A stretch of DNA of 64,000 nt from RDYZ01 sp964518905 (GCA_964518905.1 CAZFJL010000015.1:1-64000), one strand, 5' to 3'. Positions 50,913-60,365 are shown, numbered from the stretch's first letter. Notes: generated from the letters alone by a model not told the origin. Translations and numbers: made by a program.

Positions 50913-51947
50913 CTACTGGACTTGTTTAACATTATTGATCACAGATAACTGCCCTGCCATGCTATTTGAGCTGAAGGCTGATCGGTAAATTTTCCCGCGA
51001 CGAAAAATATATTTCCACCATCGAGACGGTGATCCCCAAGCATGGCGTAGTAGAACCATTGCCTCCGAAATATGCTTGTTTTTTAGACTCACTAAACCCC
51101 AATGTAATTCGAGCGTATTTCGGAGATCGCTCATCGAGGGTAGACAGTCACAGTACTTTGACGAGACGAGCTTAAAAATCTTTTGTTTGATCGTCCAGTT
51201 TGTCTTGAAGCGCTGAACTTCCGAGAGCGTTGCCGAAACATTGTTCTGTCCATGCGTACGGTAAGCCAGCGGAGCATGAAGCACGATCGCCGATCCGGCA
51301 CTCGCAGCACGCACCCAAAACTCAATGTCATCACAGTCTCCGTCAAAGTCGGAATTCCATCCCCGCACTAGGTCAAAGGCATCACGGCTACAGGCCACTT
51401 GGACAGGGGTTCCAAGCGGTAAGCGTTCAACCAGCATATTGTAATGCACGTCCTCGCGATCGACGAGATAGCCAAGATTACGACGACGAAGGGTTAAACC
51501 ATGCGCCGCGATCGGTCTCGGTAGGCGGGTCTGTCGGATGGGCTTGCCATTCAGGCGTTCTTGAATCGCCTGGACGGAACACAAGGCGATCGGCTCAGTC
51601 ATCTGGCATTGCACGAGTTCGATCGCCTCAGCCATCGTTTCTAAACATTGTGGCGCGAGGTAATCATCATCATCCAAAAATTTAATCCAGTTCCCAGAGG
51701 CGATCGCAACACCACGGTTAATACTGCCTGAATGCCCAAGATTTTCGGAATTCCGAATATATTTTACTCGGTCTCCTCGGGGTTCGGATTGGATTTTTTC
51801 AACCCAAGCTTCTGTACCATCAATGGAACAATCGTCAACGATAATAACTTCACAAGGATAAGTTTGATCTAAGGCAGTATGTACCGCTTTTTTGAGTAAT
51901 TTTTTGCGGTTCAAGGTTGTAATGACGACACTAAAAATGGGTTTCAT
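50913..51947 (-). CDS. Glycosyltransferase family 2
   Basis: GT-A enzyme transferring a sugar from a nucleotide donor. Seen (344 aa): N-terminal FSVVITTLNRKKLLKKAVHT, QTYPCEVIIVDDCSIDGTEA, SGSINRGVAIASGNWIKFLD followed by DDD (the metal-binding DxD region), and GWNSDFDGDCDDIEFWVRAA, the ED-type acceptor-side motif. The C-terminal 100 residues are variable and end in a basic stretch (WGSPSRWWKYIFRRGKIYRS). No membrane helices. It is not part of a large polysaccharide cluster here; the Wzt-like genes lie 12 kb away. Confidence 0.9.
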   Translation of the reverse strand: MKPIFSVVITTLNRKKLLKKAVHTALDQTYPCEVIIVDDCSIDGTEAWVEKIQSEPRGDRVKYIRNSENLGHSGSINRGVAIASGNWIKFLDDDDYLAPQCLETMAEAIELVQCQMTEPIALCSVQAIQERLNGKPIRQTRLPRPIAAHGLTLRRRNLGYLVDREDVHYNMLVERLPLGTPVQVACSRDAFDLVRGWNSDFDGDCDDIEFWVRAASAGSAIVLHAPLAYRTHGQNNVSATLSEVQRFKTNWTIKQKIFKLVSSKYCDCLPSMSDLRNTLELHWGLVSLKNKHISEAMVLLRHAWGSPSRWWKYIFRRGKIYRSAFSSNSMAGQLSVINNVKQVQ

Positions 51948-52213
51948 CCAGGTTTTCCTACGTTTGCAGTCTGTCCGGTAGCACCATCTATTCGAGGTGC
52001 ATTCCCGAGAAGCCTACATATATATACCTAGATGCTAGGGGAAACCTAGATTTTTAGTGCGTATAATTAACGATTCTATAGGTGGCGCAGGGTTGTTCCC
52101 CATTTTTCCGTGGTCATGGGGTGGAGAGGACTGCCGATCCACGGTGGTGAGCAATATCGTCTTAAGCTAATCGAAATTGCTATAGCCCTTTTGTGCGACG
52201 CCTCAAGCCGACG

Positions 52214-54043
52214 TTAGAGCCGCGATCGATCCACCTGCTGAGGCTGTCCCCAAATGACCTGTTCGTGTTTATAAATCGCGATCCCCGGCTTTGCGCCCTT
52301 CGGTTTATAAACGTGGCGTGGCGCGGTGTAAATCACGGGGACTAGCTCGCTCTGTTGGGCGCGGCTGTAGTAGGCGGTGAGGTTGGCGACGTGCTGCATG
52401 TCGGCGGGATCGGCGACGGCTCCGGGTTTGAGGCGTAGGAGGACGTGACTGCCGGGGATCTCTTGGGTGTGGAACCAGAGATCGTAGTCGTTGGCGACGC
52501 GGAAGGTGAGCCGATCGTTTTGGTTGTTGTTGCGGCCGATGAGGATTTCGTGGCCGCTGGGGGAGTGGTAGCGGTGGAAGTTGTCGCGATCGCGCGTGGG
52601 GCGGACGTGGTGTTGCGGGGCGGCGATGTAGCCCTGTTCGATCAGTTCGTCGCGGATGTCTTCGAGGGTTTCGAGGTCGGTGGCGTCGCGGTAGCGGTCT
52701 ACGGTGGCGATCGCAGCGTCTACCTGGTCGAGGTAGGCGATTTCGGCGCTGACTTCATTGAGTAGCGGCTGGACGGCATTGCGAGCGCGTTTGAGTTTTT
52801 GGTGTTTTTTGTAAATCCGCTGGGCGTTGTAGACCGCATTCCATTCGGGGTTGAGCGGAATTTTTACCGGTTCGCCGGTTTCAAAGTCGTTGAGAACGAT
52901 CGCCGTCATGCCCGGTTGCCATTCGTGCAGGTGTGCCATCAGCAAATCGGCCTGTTGGCGATAGGCGTCGGCGTCGTCGGATTCGGTTAGGCGTTTGGCG
53001 AAACCGTCGCGCTTCACCGTGAGCTTTTTCAGGGCTTGGGTGACTTTTTGGCTGAGTTGGTGGCGAACTTGGGTGAAGGTTTGCTGATCGAGCCGCGATC
53101 GATAGTAGTCAAAGACGATCGCATGGGTGGATTTTTCCTGATTCGGTGCGTTCTTTAGGTTTATGGCCTGATCAGATTCTGATCGGGGAGGATCGATCGC
53201 GGCTTGATTCGCACTCAAATCTGCGTCCAGATCCGCGCTCGGATTCCCACTCAAACCACCTAAAACCGTATAGCCCGTCTCCGTCATCATCGGCTGAAAC
53301 GCGCCGGTTTCGAGCCGATCGAGCCAACTGCGCCACACGTTAAATAAGCGCTGCCAATCCGACGGCGTTAACGTTTCGGTCGAAGCCTGCGGGTCGAGTC
53401 CAACGGCGATCGCCAGGGTGTCAGCCAGAGATGAACTGACGCCGCGATAGGTTTTCGTCAGATTGCGCCGCAGGCTGTCGGGAACCAAAGCCACACGATC
53501 GCGCCACCGCTCAAACGCTTCGGTGAGCGACGGGCTGGGATCGGTGAGGCTCGGGGGGATTTCGTAGGGCTTGCCGGTGAGGATGGGGCGAACGCTCGAC
53601 TGTTGCGACGACACCTGATGAGCAGCGGTGACGATCGCATCATCGCGATCGACCAAAATCGCATTGCTATATTTGCCCATAATTTCGACATACAGATGCC
53701 AGACGATCGCATCCCCCGGACGGCGGGCAAAGCGAAAATCTAGCACCCGTTCCCAAGGGGCGATATCGGCCACCTCCACCAACGCCAACCCCTTCAACTG
53801 GTGGCGCAACTGATCGCTAAACGTAAACGTATCCTGTCCCCTGGGTGGCGCGTCCCCGATCGCCAAATGCGCCGCCTGGGGATGCCAGCAGATATGCAGC
53901 CAAGCGCGTCGCTCGATCGTTCGCAGCGCCAAGGCGAGATGGGTGCGATCGAGCTGATACACCTGTTCGAGGCGTGACGGAATCCAGCGATCGCGCAGCT
54001 CGATCGCCAGTGCCTTCAGGGTGGTGTAATCGACGGGTTGCAT
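52214..54043 (-). CDS. NFACT family protein (RqcH/FbpA-like)
   Basis: Ribosome-quality-control factor related to RqcH/Rqc2, which recruits alanyl-tRNA to stalled 50S subunits; often mis-named fibronectin-binding protein. Seen (609 aa): NFACT-N start DYTTLKALAIELRDRWIPSR then LEQVYQLDRTHLALALRTIE, the conserved VEIMGKYSNAILVD, a central coiled-coil region (about 345-440), and the NFACT-R domain with YHSPSGHEILIGRNNNQNDR, DLWFHTQEIPGSHVLLRLK, YYSRAQQSELVPVIYTAPRH and VYKPKGAKPGIAIYKHEQVI. An insertion of about 50 residues at 260-310 is Asp/Ser-rich and less conserved. Complete. Divergent from remA. Confidence 0.9.
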   Translation of the reverse strand: MQPVDYTTLKALAIELRDRWIPSRLEQVYQLDRTHLALALRTIERRAWLHICWHPQAAHLAIGDAPPRGQDTFTFSDQLRHQLKGLALVEVADIAPWERVLDFRFARRPGDAIVWHLYVEIMGKYSNAILVDRDDAIVTAAHQVSSQQSSVRPILTGKPYEIPPSLTDPSPSLTEAFERWRDRVALVPDSLRRNLTKTYRGVSSSLADTLAIAVGLDPQASTETLTPSDWQRLFNVWRSWLDRLETGAFQPMMTETGYTVLGGLSGNPSADLDADLSANQAAIDPPRSESDQAINLKNAPNQEKSTHAIVFDYYRSRLDQQTFTQVRHQLSQKVTQALKKLTVKRDGFAKRLTESDDADAYRQQADLLMAHLHEWQPGMTAIVLNDFETGEPVKIPLNPEWNAVYNAQRIYKKHQKLKRARNAVQPLLNEVSAEIAYLDQVDAAIATVDRYRDATDLETLEDIRDELIEQGYIAAPQHHVRPTRDRDNFHRYHSPSGHEILIGRNNNQNDRLTFRVANDYDLWFHTQEIPGSHVLLRLKPGAVADPADMQHVANLTAYYSRAQQSELVPVIYTAPRHVYKPKGAKPGIAIYKHEQVIWGQPQQVDRSRL

Positions 54044-54400
54044 GGTTCATCACATCCAGGCGCGGCTGGAATTCTAGGGAATTTGAAGATCTCGATCGGG
54101 CGGGATCGGCGAACGCGACGTGGGTTGAGGCGCAAAGTTTAGTCGCCAGTTCTAAGCAGTTACGCCAGTAGGGTGGACACGGCCCACCACGATCAGCCCG
54201 CGCATCAGTATCCGTGATGGTGGGCAATGCCCACCCTACTGTTGATTGTCTGGGGCTACTGACTCACCACCAATTTTCGCTGCAATTTCCACGATTAAGG
54301 CTGCGGCCCGCCATAAATCAGCCATTTCTAAAGATAGTCACTAACATAGAGTACAGAATCCCCAAATCGTGCCACTCACACCCGCTCGCGCGAATTTTTT
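54044..54400. other. Divergent intergenic region, NFACT / remA-like
   Basis: Contains the C-family repeat at 54168-54239 and, presumably, promoters for both directions. I see no gene or RNA. Confidence 0.45.
54168..54239. repeat. Palindromic repeat, GTAGGGTGGGC family (copy C3)
   Basis: GTAGGGTGGACACGGCCCACC and GGTGGGCAATGCCCACCCTAC arms; differs from C1 and C2 at a few positions. The three copies are in the same orientation. Confidence 0.8.
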
Positions 54401-54652
54401 ATGGACATTCAGCTCATCAACATTGGCTTTGGCAATATTGTTTCGGCCAATCGAGTCGTGGCGATCGTCAGCCCAGATTCATCGCCTATCAAGCGTATCA
54501 TCAGCGATGCTCGCGACCGTGGCCACCTGATCGACGCGACCTACGGACGTCGCACCCGCGCGGCGATTATTATGGATTCGAGTCATGTGATTCTCTCCGC
54601 CATTCAGCCGGAAACCGTCGCAAATCGGTTTATCCTCAGTAAGGACGCGTAA
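54401..54652 (+). CDS. remA: RemA-like protein (DUF370)
   Basis: A small protein of the RemA/UPF0296 family; in Bacillus RemA is a DNA-binding activator of biofilm genes that forms rings. Seen (83 aa): MDIQLINIGFGNIVSANRVV, VSPDSSPIKRIISDARDRGH, LIDATYGRRTRAAIIMDSSH, VILSAIQPETVANRF, matching the family along its whole length. The cyanobacterial function is not established. The gene for guanylate kinase follows 97 bases on, a neighbourhood known in many bacteria. It may therefore share a transcript with gmk. Confidence 0.92.
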   Translation: MDIQLINIGFGNIVSANRVVAIVSPDSSPIKRIISDARDRGHLIDATYGRRTRAAIIMDSSHVILSAIQPETVANRFILSKDA

Positions 54653-54749
54653 GGTTTTCAGGGTTTTAGATCGGGGTTAATCGCGATCGCTAGACATCAC
54701 CCACTCAGCCCGAGAAACCATCGCAAAACTTATACACAGGCGATCGTTC

Positions 54750-55403
54750 ATGAATTCAGGTAGTGCAGAGGTCGGCAACTCCAACGCAAGCCCGATCGAG
54801 GCTGGCAGCGCTGAGACTGACCTCGCCCAAGCAACATCAAACCCAGCCGGAAAACTGGTTGTGTTAACCGGGCCGAGCGGCGTCGGTAAGGGAACGCTCG
54901 TCCGCAAACTGCTCCAGCGGCATCCGAAACTCTATCTATCGATCTCTGCCACCACTCGATCGCCTCGCGACGGCGAAATCGACGGTCAGGATTATTACTT
55001 TCTCGATCGCGCGGAGTTTGAGGCGAAAATCGCGGCGGGCGATCTGCTGGAATGGGCGGAATTCGCCGGGAATTATTACGGTACGCCAAAAACGGTGATC
55101 AGCGATCAGCTCGATCGCGGCGAGTCGGTTTTGCTCGAAATTGAACTCGAAGGAGCCCGCCAAGTGCGGCAACTATTTGATCGGACGATTTCGGTGTTTA
55201 TTTTGCCACCGTCGATCGACGAACTCGAACACCGGCTCCGATCGCGGGCGCGTGATACTGACGAGGCGATCGTCAAGCGTCTCGCCCGCGCTGAAGTCGA
55301 AATCGACGCCGCCTCGGAATTCGACATCAAAATCGTAAACGACGACCTCGAAACCGCCCTCGTTCACCTTGAGCATAATCTGTCGCTATCCGGCGCGATC
55401 TAG
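54750..55403 (+). CDS. gmk: Guanylate kinase
   Basis: Phosphorylates GMP to GDP with ATP. Seen (217 aa): P-loop LTGPSGVGKGTLVRKLLQRH at about 39-58, GMP-binding SISATTRSPRDGEIDGQDYY, DLLEWAEFAGNYYGTPKT, LLEIELEGARQVRQLF and the lid SRARDTDEAIVKRLARAE. The enzyme core is preceded by about 35 Ser/Ala/Glu-rich residues that the family does not need; no alternative ATG or GTG lies closer to the core, so this is kept. Located after remA, as in many bacteria. Confidence 0.95.
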   Translation: MNSGSAEVGNSNASPIEAGSAETDLAQATSNPAGKLVVLTGPSGVGKGTLVRKLLQRHPKLYLSISATTRSPRDGEIDGQDYYFLDRAEFEAKIAAGDLLEWAEFAGNYYGTPKTVISDQLDRGESVLLEIELEGARQVRQLFDRTISVFILPPSIDELEHRLRSRARDTDEAIVKRLARAEVEIDAASEFDIKIVNDDLETALVHLEHNLSLSGAI

Positions 55404-55608
55404 CCCGGTATGGCCGCGAGTCGAGACGAGTTAACGGTAACTATCCGCCAGCCTTCGACCGATCGAAACGCTGAGAAAATTTAAGAAACGGGGAGACTCC
55501 GTAATTTCAAGGGACGATAACAGTATGGGGATCTGGTAAATATACGCTAATCACGCAGGCCAGATCCCCAAAAAGTAAACACTGTAAATACTTCAGAGAG
55601 TTAACCCT

Positions 55609-55971
55609 ATGATTACTTTCATTATCACGGCTCTGGTTACTGCCGTCAGTTTGTTCCTGATCTCGAAATTACCGATCGGCGTTCAGGTCGATAACTTCAC
55701 CATTGCCATAATCTCCGGTGTCGTGTTCGGTATTTTGAATGCGTTCGTGGCTCCGGTCATCGGTGCGATCGCTGGTGTTTTTAATGTCCTAACCCTCGGT
55801 CTACTTCATGGCTTATTTTCGCTCCTCGTGAATGCGATCCTCTTTGGCCTCGCAGCATGGCTTGTGTCCGGCTTCCGTCTTACAAAAGGCTGGCTGAGTG
55901 CTTTATTGGGTGCGATCTGTCTAACGTTCGTTAACTCCATTCTGTTTAAAGTTCTCCCGATGGTCAGCTAA
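55609..55971 (+). CDS. Small four-helix membrane protein (phage-holin family 4 type)
   Basis: 120 aa, almost entirely hydrophobic with four predicted membrane helices (about 2-20, 29-58, 60-85 and 93-118). Sequences such as GVVFGILNAFVAPVIGAIAG, LTLGLLHGLFSLLVNAILFG and FRLTKGWLSALLGAICLTF match the mycobacterial/actinobacterial 4-TMS 'phage holin family' proteins. Despite the name, no phage gene is nearby, and these proteins occur widely in chromosomes. The role is unknown. A clear upstream spacer of about 200 bases separates it from gmk. Confidence 0.8.
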   Translation: MITFIITALVTAVSLFLISKLPIGVQVDNFTIAIISGVVFGILNAFVAPVIGAIAGVFNVLTLGLLHGLFSLLVNAILFGLAAWLVSGFRLTKGWLSALLGAICLTFVNSILFKVLPMVS

Positions 55972-56109
55972 TCGCTGCAAATCCTTCTCAAGTCTAGAGT
56001 TTCATGCCCAACACCAGACCTAAACCGTTGAGCGCTTGCCAAAAACGATAAACTTGGCGCAAATACCTTGCCCGCCGCTGGACAGTCTGATATTCTGTTT
56101 GCCTACCCT

Positions 56110-56192
56110 GCGGATGTGGCGGAATCGGTAGACGCGCTAGATTTAGGTTCTAGTGTCCTCGTGACGTGAAGGTTCAAGTCCTTTCATCCGCA
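56110..56192 (+). tRNA. tRNA-Leu (anticodon UAG)
   Basis: Cloverleaf of 83 nt: acceptor GCGGATG pairs with CATCCGC, discriminator A; a class II long variable arm (GTCCTCGTGAC); anticodon stem CTAGA/TCTAG with loop reading TAG; T-arm GGTTCAAGTCC. No intron and no encoded CCA. Reads CUN leucine codons. Confidence 0.97.
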
Positions 56193-56232
56193 TTGCTCTC
56201 CCCGGTTAACTGACGAAAAAGTTGACTGGCTC

Positions 56233-56277
56233 AAAATAAAACGCCGAAGTGTCTAACACTCCGGCGTTTTATTTTTA
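56233..56277. terminator. Bidirectional terminator between tRNA-Leu and psbV
   Basis: AAAATAAAACGCCG.AGTGT pairs with ACACT.CGGCGTTTTATTTT: GC stem with A/T tails on both sides, between the plus-strand tRNA and the minus-strand psbV. Confidence 0.85.
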
Positions 56278-56407
56278 TGGGGTTAAAGCGACACCCGATC
56301 GAAGCTTGAGCATAGAGGCACTCATTCACTCATCACGGGTTGCGAAGTCGCAACATAAGCTTAGAAGATTTGGTCAGGAAACCAAAGGCAACTTAGTTGT
56401 AAACCTT

Positions 56408-56899
56408 TTAGTTGTAAACCTTACCGCCGCCCCAGGTAATACCGCGCAATTTAGGTTGAATGAGGATGTGACCCGCAACATCAACCAAATCCGCTTCGGT
56501 CAAATTACGCATCTCGGGGAAAATATCCGCGCTCGAAATCGCCGGGTGGAGTTCAGAAATATCGTCTTCACCGTCGTAGGTGGTCGGATTTTTCATGTAA
56601 TCCACCAGGTTCTCGACGTTGTCGCGCGGCGGTGTTGCGAAGGCAAGGTCATCGAGACCGAGTTTAACGTTCGGGTTGGTTTTGGTCAGACCTTGGGGGT
56701 GGCACTGAGCGCAAACGTCGCCGAAGACTTTCTGACCGCGTGCGGCCTGTTTGAGGGTGAGGGTAATTTGCTCGCCCGCTTCATTTAGCTTGACAGTCCG
56801 GGTCTCTGCGTCGAGGTCGATCGCCAGAGCGCTGTCCGAAATAAATTGGAATGCAAAAAAAACAGTGGCTGCGACCAGCCAAAAGCATCGCTTTAGCAT
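56408..56899 (-). CDS. psbV: Cytochrome c-550 of photosystem II (PsbV)
   Basis: Extrinsic lumenal subunit that stabilises the manganese cluster of photosystem II. Start ATG 56899 (163 aa); the longer open frame is not needed. Seen: signal peptide (CFWLVAATVFFAFQFISDSA, cleaved after LA before IDLDAE), covalent heme site Cys 63, Cys 66, His 67 (DVCAQCHPQGL), and a distal region with TPPRDNVENLVDYMKNPTTY and SELHPAISSADIFPEM containing the second heme His. C-terminus ITWGGGKVYN as usual in PsbV. Intact. PsbV2 is not adjacent. Confidence 0.96.
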   Translation of the reverse strand: MLKRCFWLVAATVFFAFQFISDSALAIDLDAETRTVKLNEAGEQITLTLKQAARGQKVFGDVCAQCHPQGLTKTNPNVKLGLDDLAFATPPRDNVENLVDYMKNPTTYDGEDDISELHPAISSADIFPEMRNLTEADLVDVAGHILIQPKLRGITWGGGKVYN

Positions 56900-57114
56900 G
56901 ATATTCTCTAAAACTTGTCGAAAAACGTGCTTGATTTCGCTCGGAAGAACAACACAGATTGTTCGGTGAAGTAACTCCGGCAAACCCAAGCTCAGATAGC
57001 AGTTTATCAGTACGCTACATGATGCCAGAATTCGTAACGTTTTTAAGCGAACGCGGCAGGTCTCGTAACGTGTTTTTTCAAGATTGCCAAGATTTGCCGC
57101 GATCGCTCCGTGAT

Positions 57115-58104
57115 CTAGGCGCGATCGCCCACGACCGCGATCGGGCTAACCACCGAACTGGCCGTTGGTGATTCATCCCCTCCGTTCAGTACGTTGTGCG
57201 TGCCATTCGAGCCGATCGAACGGTTGATCGCGGGAGCCGCCGTCGGGCGCGGAGCATGAAGGCGAATCAGTTGACTGAGCGTACTTTTTAACTCGGTGCG
57301 CGGCACGATCATATCGACGAAGCCGTGCTTCAGAAGATCTTCCGCCGTTTGAAAATCATCGGGCAGCTTTTGACGTAGGGTTTGCTCGATGACGCGACGA
57401 CCCGCAAAGCCGATCGAGGCTTTCGGCTCGGAAATGATCATGTCGCCTAGCATCGCAAAGCTGGCCGTGACGCCGCCCATCGTGGGATGGGTTAAGACCG
57501 GGATGTACAGCAGCTTGGCCGCGCGATGACGTTCGAGAGCGCCGGAAATCTTCGCCATCTGCATCAGGCTTAACATCCCTTCCTGCATCCGTGCCCCGCC
57601 CGAAGCGCAGATAATCACGACGGCGCGATTGTTGGCGGTTCCCTGCTCGATCGCCCGCGTCAGCTTCTCGCCAACCACCGATCCCATACTGCCGCCCATA
57701 AAGCTGAAATCCATCACGCCCAGTGAGACGGGCTGACCATTGATCTCACCGAGTCCCGCTTGCACGCCGTCATGCAGCTTCGTTTTATCTTGATACTCGC
57801 GCAGGCGATCGCGGTAGGCTTTGCGATCGCGAAACTTCAGCGGGTCGGCAGGACGTAGATCCGTCGCGATCGGCGACCACGTCCCCTCATCGATTAATTG
57901 AGCAATGCGATCGTGGCTAAAAATGCGGTTGTGATGGCTGCATTCTGGGCAAACCATCTGATTTGCACGCAGATCTTTGGTATAGCTCAACACCCCACAG
58001 GAGTCACACTTTGTCCAGAGCCCATCGGCAATTTCGCGCTCCTGTACGCCCTCTACATTTGCGCTCGATTTACGACGGTCGGCGAACCAATCAAATAGTG
58101 ACAT
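57115..58104 (-). CDS. accD: Acetyl-CoA carboxylase carboxyltransferase subunit beta
   Basis: Beta subunit of the carboxyltransferase that makes malonyl-CoA for fatty acid synthesis. Start ATG 58104 (329 aa, MSLFDWFADRRKSSANVEGV). Seen: N-terminal zinc ribbon with Cys 33, 36, 52 and 55 (TKCDSCGVLSY, MVCPECSHHNR); the crotonase-like core GEINGQPVSLGVMDFSFMGG, GEKLTRAIEQGTANNRAVVI, CASGGARMQEGMLSLMQMAK and GGVTASFAMLGDMIISEPKA. The C-terminal 40 residues are variable and low in conservation. accA is not in the window. Separated from psbV (same strand) by about 215 bases. Confidence 0.97.
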   Translation of the reverse strand: MSLFDWFADRRKSSANVEGVQEREIADGLWTKCDSCGVLSYTKDLRANQMVCPECSHHNRIFSHDRIAQLIDEGTWSPIATDLRPADPLKFRDRKAYRDRLREYQDKTKLHDGVQAGLGEINGQPVSLGVMDFSFMGGSMGSVVGEKLTRAIEQGTANNRAVVIICASGGARMQEGMLSLMQMAKISGALERHRAAKLLYIPVLTHPTMGGVTASFAMLGDMIISEPKASIGFAGRRVIEQTLRQKLPDDFQTAEDLLKHGFVDMIVPRTELKSTLSQLIRLHAPRPTAAPAINRSIGSNGTHNVLNGGDESPTASSVVSPIAVVGDRA

Positions 58105-58530
58105 TACGGATTTACTTTTTGAGACGGTCGCGAACGCCCGCAGGCGACGTACGGTCGAGTCAACAACAGCCGCAACGTTCGGGACGATCAAGACGAATTT
58201 GCATCCTCAATCCTATCAAGCCTCTGTCCGGTCTCGATCGCAAACATGATTGTAAACGCTTATAAAACAGTATCCTGGAACACTTTTTTATAGGGATTTA
58301 TGGGAAAATCAGGTCACTGCGAGATCATCGTATTAAGACTCATCACCTCCTGCGGCGGTGATCTTGGCCGACTACGATTGCCAATCACGCAGCCCTAGCC
58401 CGCGGGAAAACCTCTCGCTTCCGTAACAAATCGTACGGATAAGTGTGGTACAAACAGTGTCTCTGTTGTGCGTACTCGCTCACAATCCGCTACTAACAAC
58501 CCGTTCTCAGCTACAACCGCCTCCCAACCC
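58105..58530. other. Divergent intergenic region, accD / ilvH
   Basis: About 425 bases containing the promoters for accD (minus) and ilvH (plus). A GTG-started extension of ilvH would begin at 58468. An imperfect hairpin CACCTCCTGCGGCGGTG lies at about 58346-58362. No riboswitch class is recognised. Confidence 0.4.
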
Positions 58531-59058
58531 ATGAAACACACGCTCTCAGTCTTAGTCGAAGATGAAGCCGGAGTCTTGACGCGCATCGCCGCCCTATTCG
58601 CACGTCGCGGCTTCAATATTGAGAGTCTAGCGGTCGGATCTGCCGAACAAGATGGCATCTCGCGCGTCACGATGGTGGTCAACGGCGATCGTAACGTCCT
58701 CGAACAGCTCACCAAACAGCTCTACAAACTGATCAACGTCATCAAGGTGCAGGACATCACCGAAGTGCCGTGCGTTGAGCGTGAGCTGATGCTGATTAAA
58801 GTCGCGGCCAATAGCGAGACCCGATCGGAAATCGTGCAAATCGCCCAAATTTTCCGGGCGCGGGTGGTCGATGTGGCTGACGACTCGGTCATCCTCGAAG
58901 TGGTGGGCGATCCCGGCAAAATGGTCGCGCTGATGCAAATGCTGCAAAAATTCGGCTTACGTGAAGTCGCACGCACCGGTAAAATCGCGCTAACCCGTGA
59001 ATCTGGCGTTAATACTGAATTCCTCAAAACATCGACCAAGTCGGCGGTTCGGGTTTAA
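58531..59058 (+). CDS. ilvH: Acetolactate synthase small subunit
   Basis: Regulatory subunit giving valine feedback inhibition to acetohydroxyacid synthase. Start chosen at ATG 58531 (175 aa, MKHTLSVLVEDEAGVLTRIA), the usual length; GTG 58468 is an unlikely extension. Seen: first ACT domain up to about 75 (GVLTRIAALFARRGFNIESL, AVGSAEQDGISRVTMVVNGD), KLINVIKVQDITEVPCVERE, and a second domain (ELMLIKVAANSETRSEIVQI, FRARVVDVADDSVILEVVGD) ending LTRESGVNTEFLKTST. Intact. The catalytic subunit is elsewhere; ilvC is at 4.7 kb. Confidence 0.95.
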   Translation: MKHTLSVLVEDEAGVLTRIAALFARRGFNIESLAVGSAEQDGISRVTMVVNGDRNVLEQLTKQLYKLINVIKVQDITEVPCVERELMLIKVAANSETRSEIVQIAQIFRARVVDVADDSVILEVVGDPGKMVALMQMLQKFGLREVARTGKIALTRESGVNTEFLKTSTKSAVRV

Positions 59059-59503
59059 GCCCGATCGCTCAAGCCAGCTCTTGAGTTGAATCAAACTACT
59101 GAATCAAACATATAACAATCCTAGGCTGCAACAACGGCTAGGGTTGTTTTTTGTGCGAATGATCAGCCAATATAGATCGGACAGCCTCGCCGTGATTGGG
59201 CTTTAGCCCTTTCGACAAGCCCTGGCTTCTGTAGTTTCGCGCAGATTGCTGAGGACACATGTAACACAAGCATCCTGCTTGTCCTAGAGCGAGCTAGAAG
59301 CTTGCGCTACACGAAAATTGCATTTTGTCCTAACTACAACGCGAGAGACTATTACTTCATGTATTCCGGCCTATGTATTTTTACTTGGCAATTGTCATAC
59401 ATGTATACACCCAAAAGTATTTAAGTTAACCTGCCTATACACCTAAAATTGACGAAATTGGGTCGCAACATCGTCCACCCCAGAACGAAACGTGCTAGAG
59501 ATT
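59059..59503. other. Intergenic region after ilvH with terminator and repeat remnant
   Basis: Holds the terminator 59114-59152 and a remnant resembling the palindrome nested at 4633 (GCTAGAAGCTTGCGCTAC near 59290-59310). The last 100 bases are AT-rich and should hold the promoter of the next gene. No gene is seen. Confidence 0.45.
59114..59152 (+). terminator. Rho-independent terminator of ilvH
   Basis: AACAATCCTAG pairs with CTAGGGTTGTT (one G bulge), followed by TTTT, about 55 bases after the ilvH stop. Confidence 0.8.
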
Positions 59504-60178
59504 ATGAATTCTGCGAAAGTACAGCGGCACACTCGTAACTTTGCTATTTCGACTATAACCACGTTTGTGCTCGTCTTTGGCACCAAGTCGATCGGCCAGT
59601 TTCTCTGGACCCAATCGTCACCGGGAATCCAGGATGCGATCGCAGCCACGGCGGGTCTTTCAGTGCAAACGATGATCGCCGACCAGGAGACGGATGACCC
59701 GATCGAAGCGAACATCATCACGGGGCCGTGGCAACCATTTAGTAGCGAAGATCTCGGATTTGATATTGAGTTTCCGCCGGGTGATCTGCGAGAAGATCGG
59801 CAAACCTTTGAGACGCATCTGGGTGATCTTCGCGTCCGCACGTTTAGCGTCGATAGTGGCTCACGAGCCTACACCGTAACGTATACCGCTTTCCCCAATT
59901 ACATGGCGGTCGTGCCAGCTCAAACAACGATCGCCAGCGCGATCGATGGCGTGCTAGCCAACGTTCGACGGCGTGTCGGACGTGATCAAGAGATTGAGGC
60001 GAATGGCTACATCGGCTATGAGATGCGCTACGAAGGACGTGATGGATTGCTCTATCAGCACCAAATTTATGTAGTCGATCGCTATATTTTTCAAGTCGTG
60101 GCAGCCGCTGCCGATCGGGAAGCTTCGTTCTCAGATGATTCCGATCGCTTCTTCTCCTCATTTGAATTTTTGTATTAG
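59504..60178 (+). CDS. Secreted/membrane-anchored protein of unknown function
   Basis: Family not recognised. Start chosen at ATG 59504 (224 aa); GTG 59492 is possible. Seen: an N-terminal hydrophobic segment (FAISTITTFVLVFGTKSIG) as signal or anchor; a linker; and from about 80 a compact domain (WQPFSSEDLGFDIEFPPGDL, SVDSGSRAYTVTYTAFPNYM, IASAIDGVLANVRRRVG, EANGYIGYEMRYEGRDGLLY, HQIYVVDRYIFQVVAAAADR) with the alternation expected of a mixed alpha/beta lipoprotein-like sensor domain, ending SFEFLY. No Cys lipobox. It is the last native-looking gene before the AT-rich island. Confidence 0.65.
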   Translation: MNSAKVQRHTRNFAISTITTFVLVFGTKSIGQFLWTQSSPGIQDAIAATAGLSVQTMIADQETDDPIEANIITGPWQPFSSEDLGFDIEFPPGDLREDRQTFETHLGDLRVRTFSVDSGSRAYTVTYTAFPNYMAVVPAQTTIASAIDGVLANVRRRVGRDQEIEANGYIGYEMRYEGRDGLLYQHQIYVVDRYIFQVVAAAADREASFSDDSDRFFSSFEFLY

Positions 60179-60220
60179 AGTTTTTCTTGATTCTTTGAAA
60201 TCCCTAACGGCTTCATCTCC

Positions 60221-60254
60221 TACGAAATCCGGTTCTGCATATAGGAAAATAAAG
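60221..60254. repeat. Half of a TACGAAATCCG-family element, left side of island
   Basis: TACGAAATCCGGTTCTG followed by TAGGAAAA.AAAG matches the reverse complement of the right end of the complete element at 29340-29456. The rest of the element is missing here; the matching other half occurs at 63451-63526. Confidence 0.65.
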
Positions 60255-60365
60255 AGTTAGCGAAGGTATTTTTTCTATTATGATATTATGGTTTATGGCG
60301 GTTTCACTCTTCAGTGCGATACATCTGAGACCTAGTGGCAGCAAGTTCTTCCAGTTACTTGTCTG

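Noticed and set aside
55609..55971. 'Phage holin' gene as a sign of a prophage
   Set aside because: No other phage genes occur nearby; this family is common in bacterial chromosomes.
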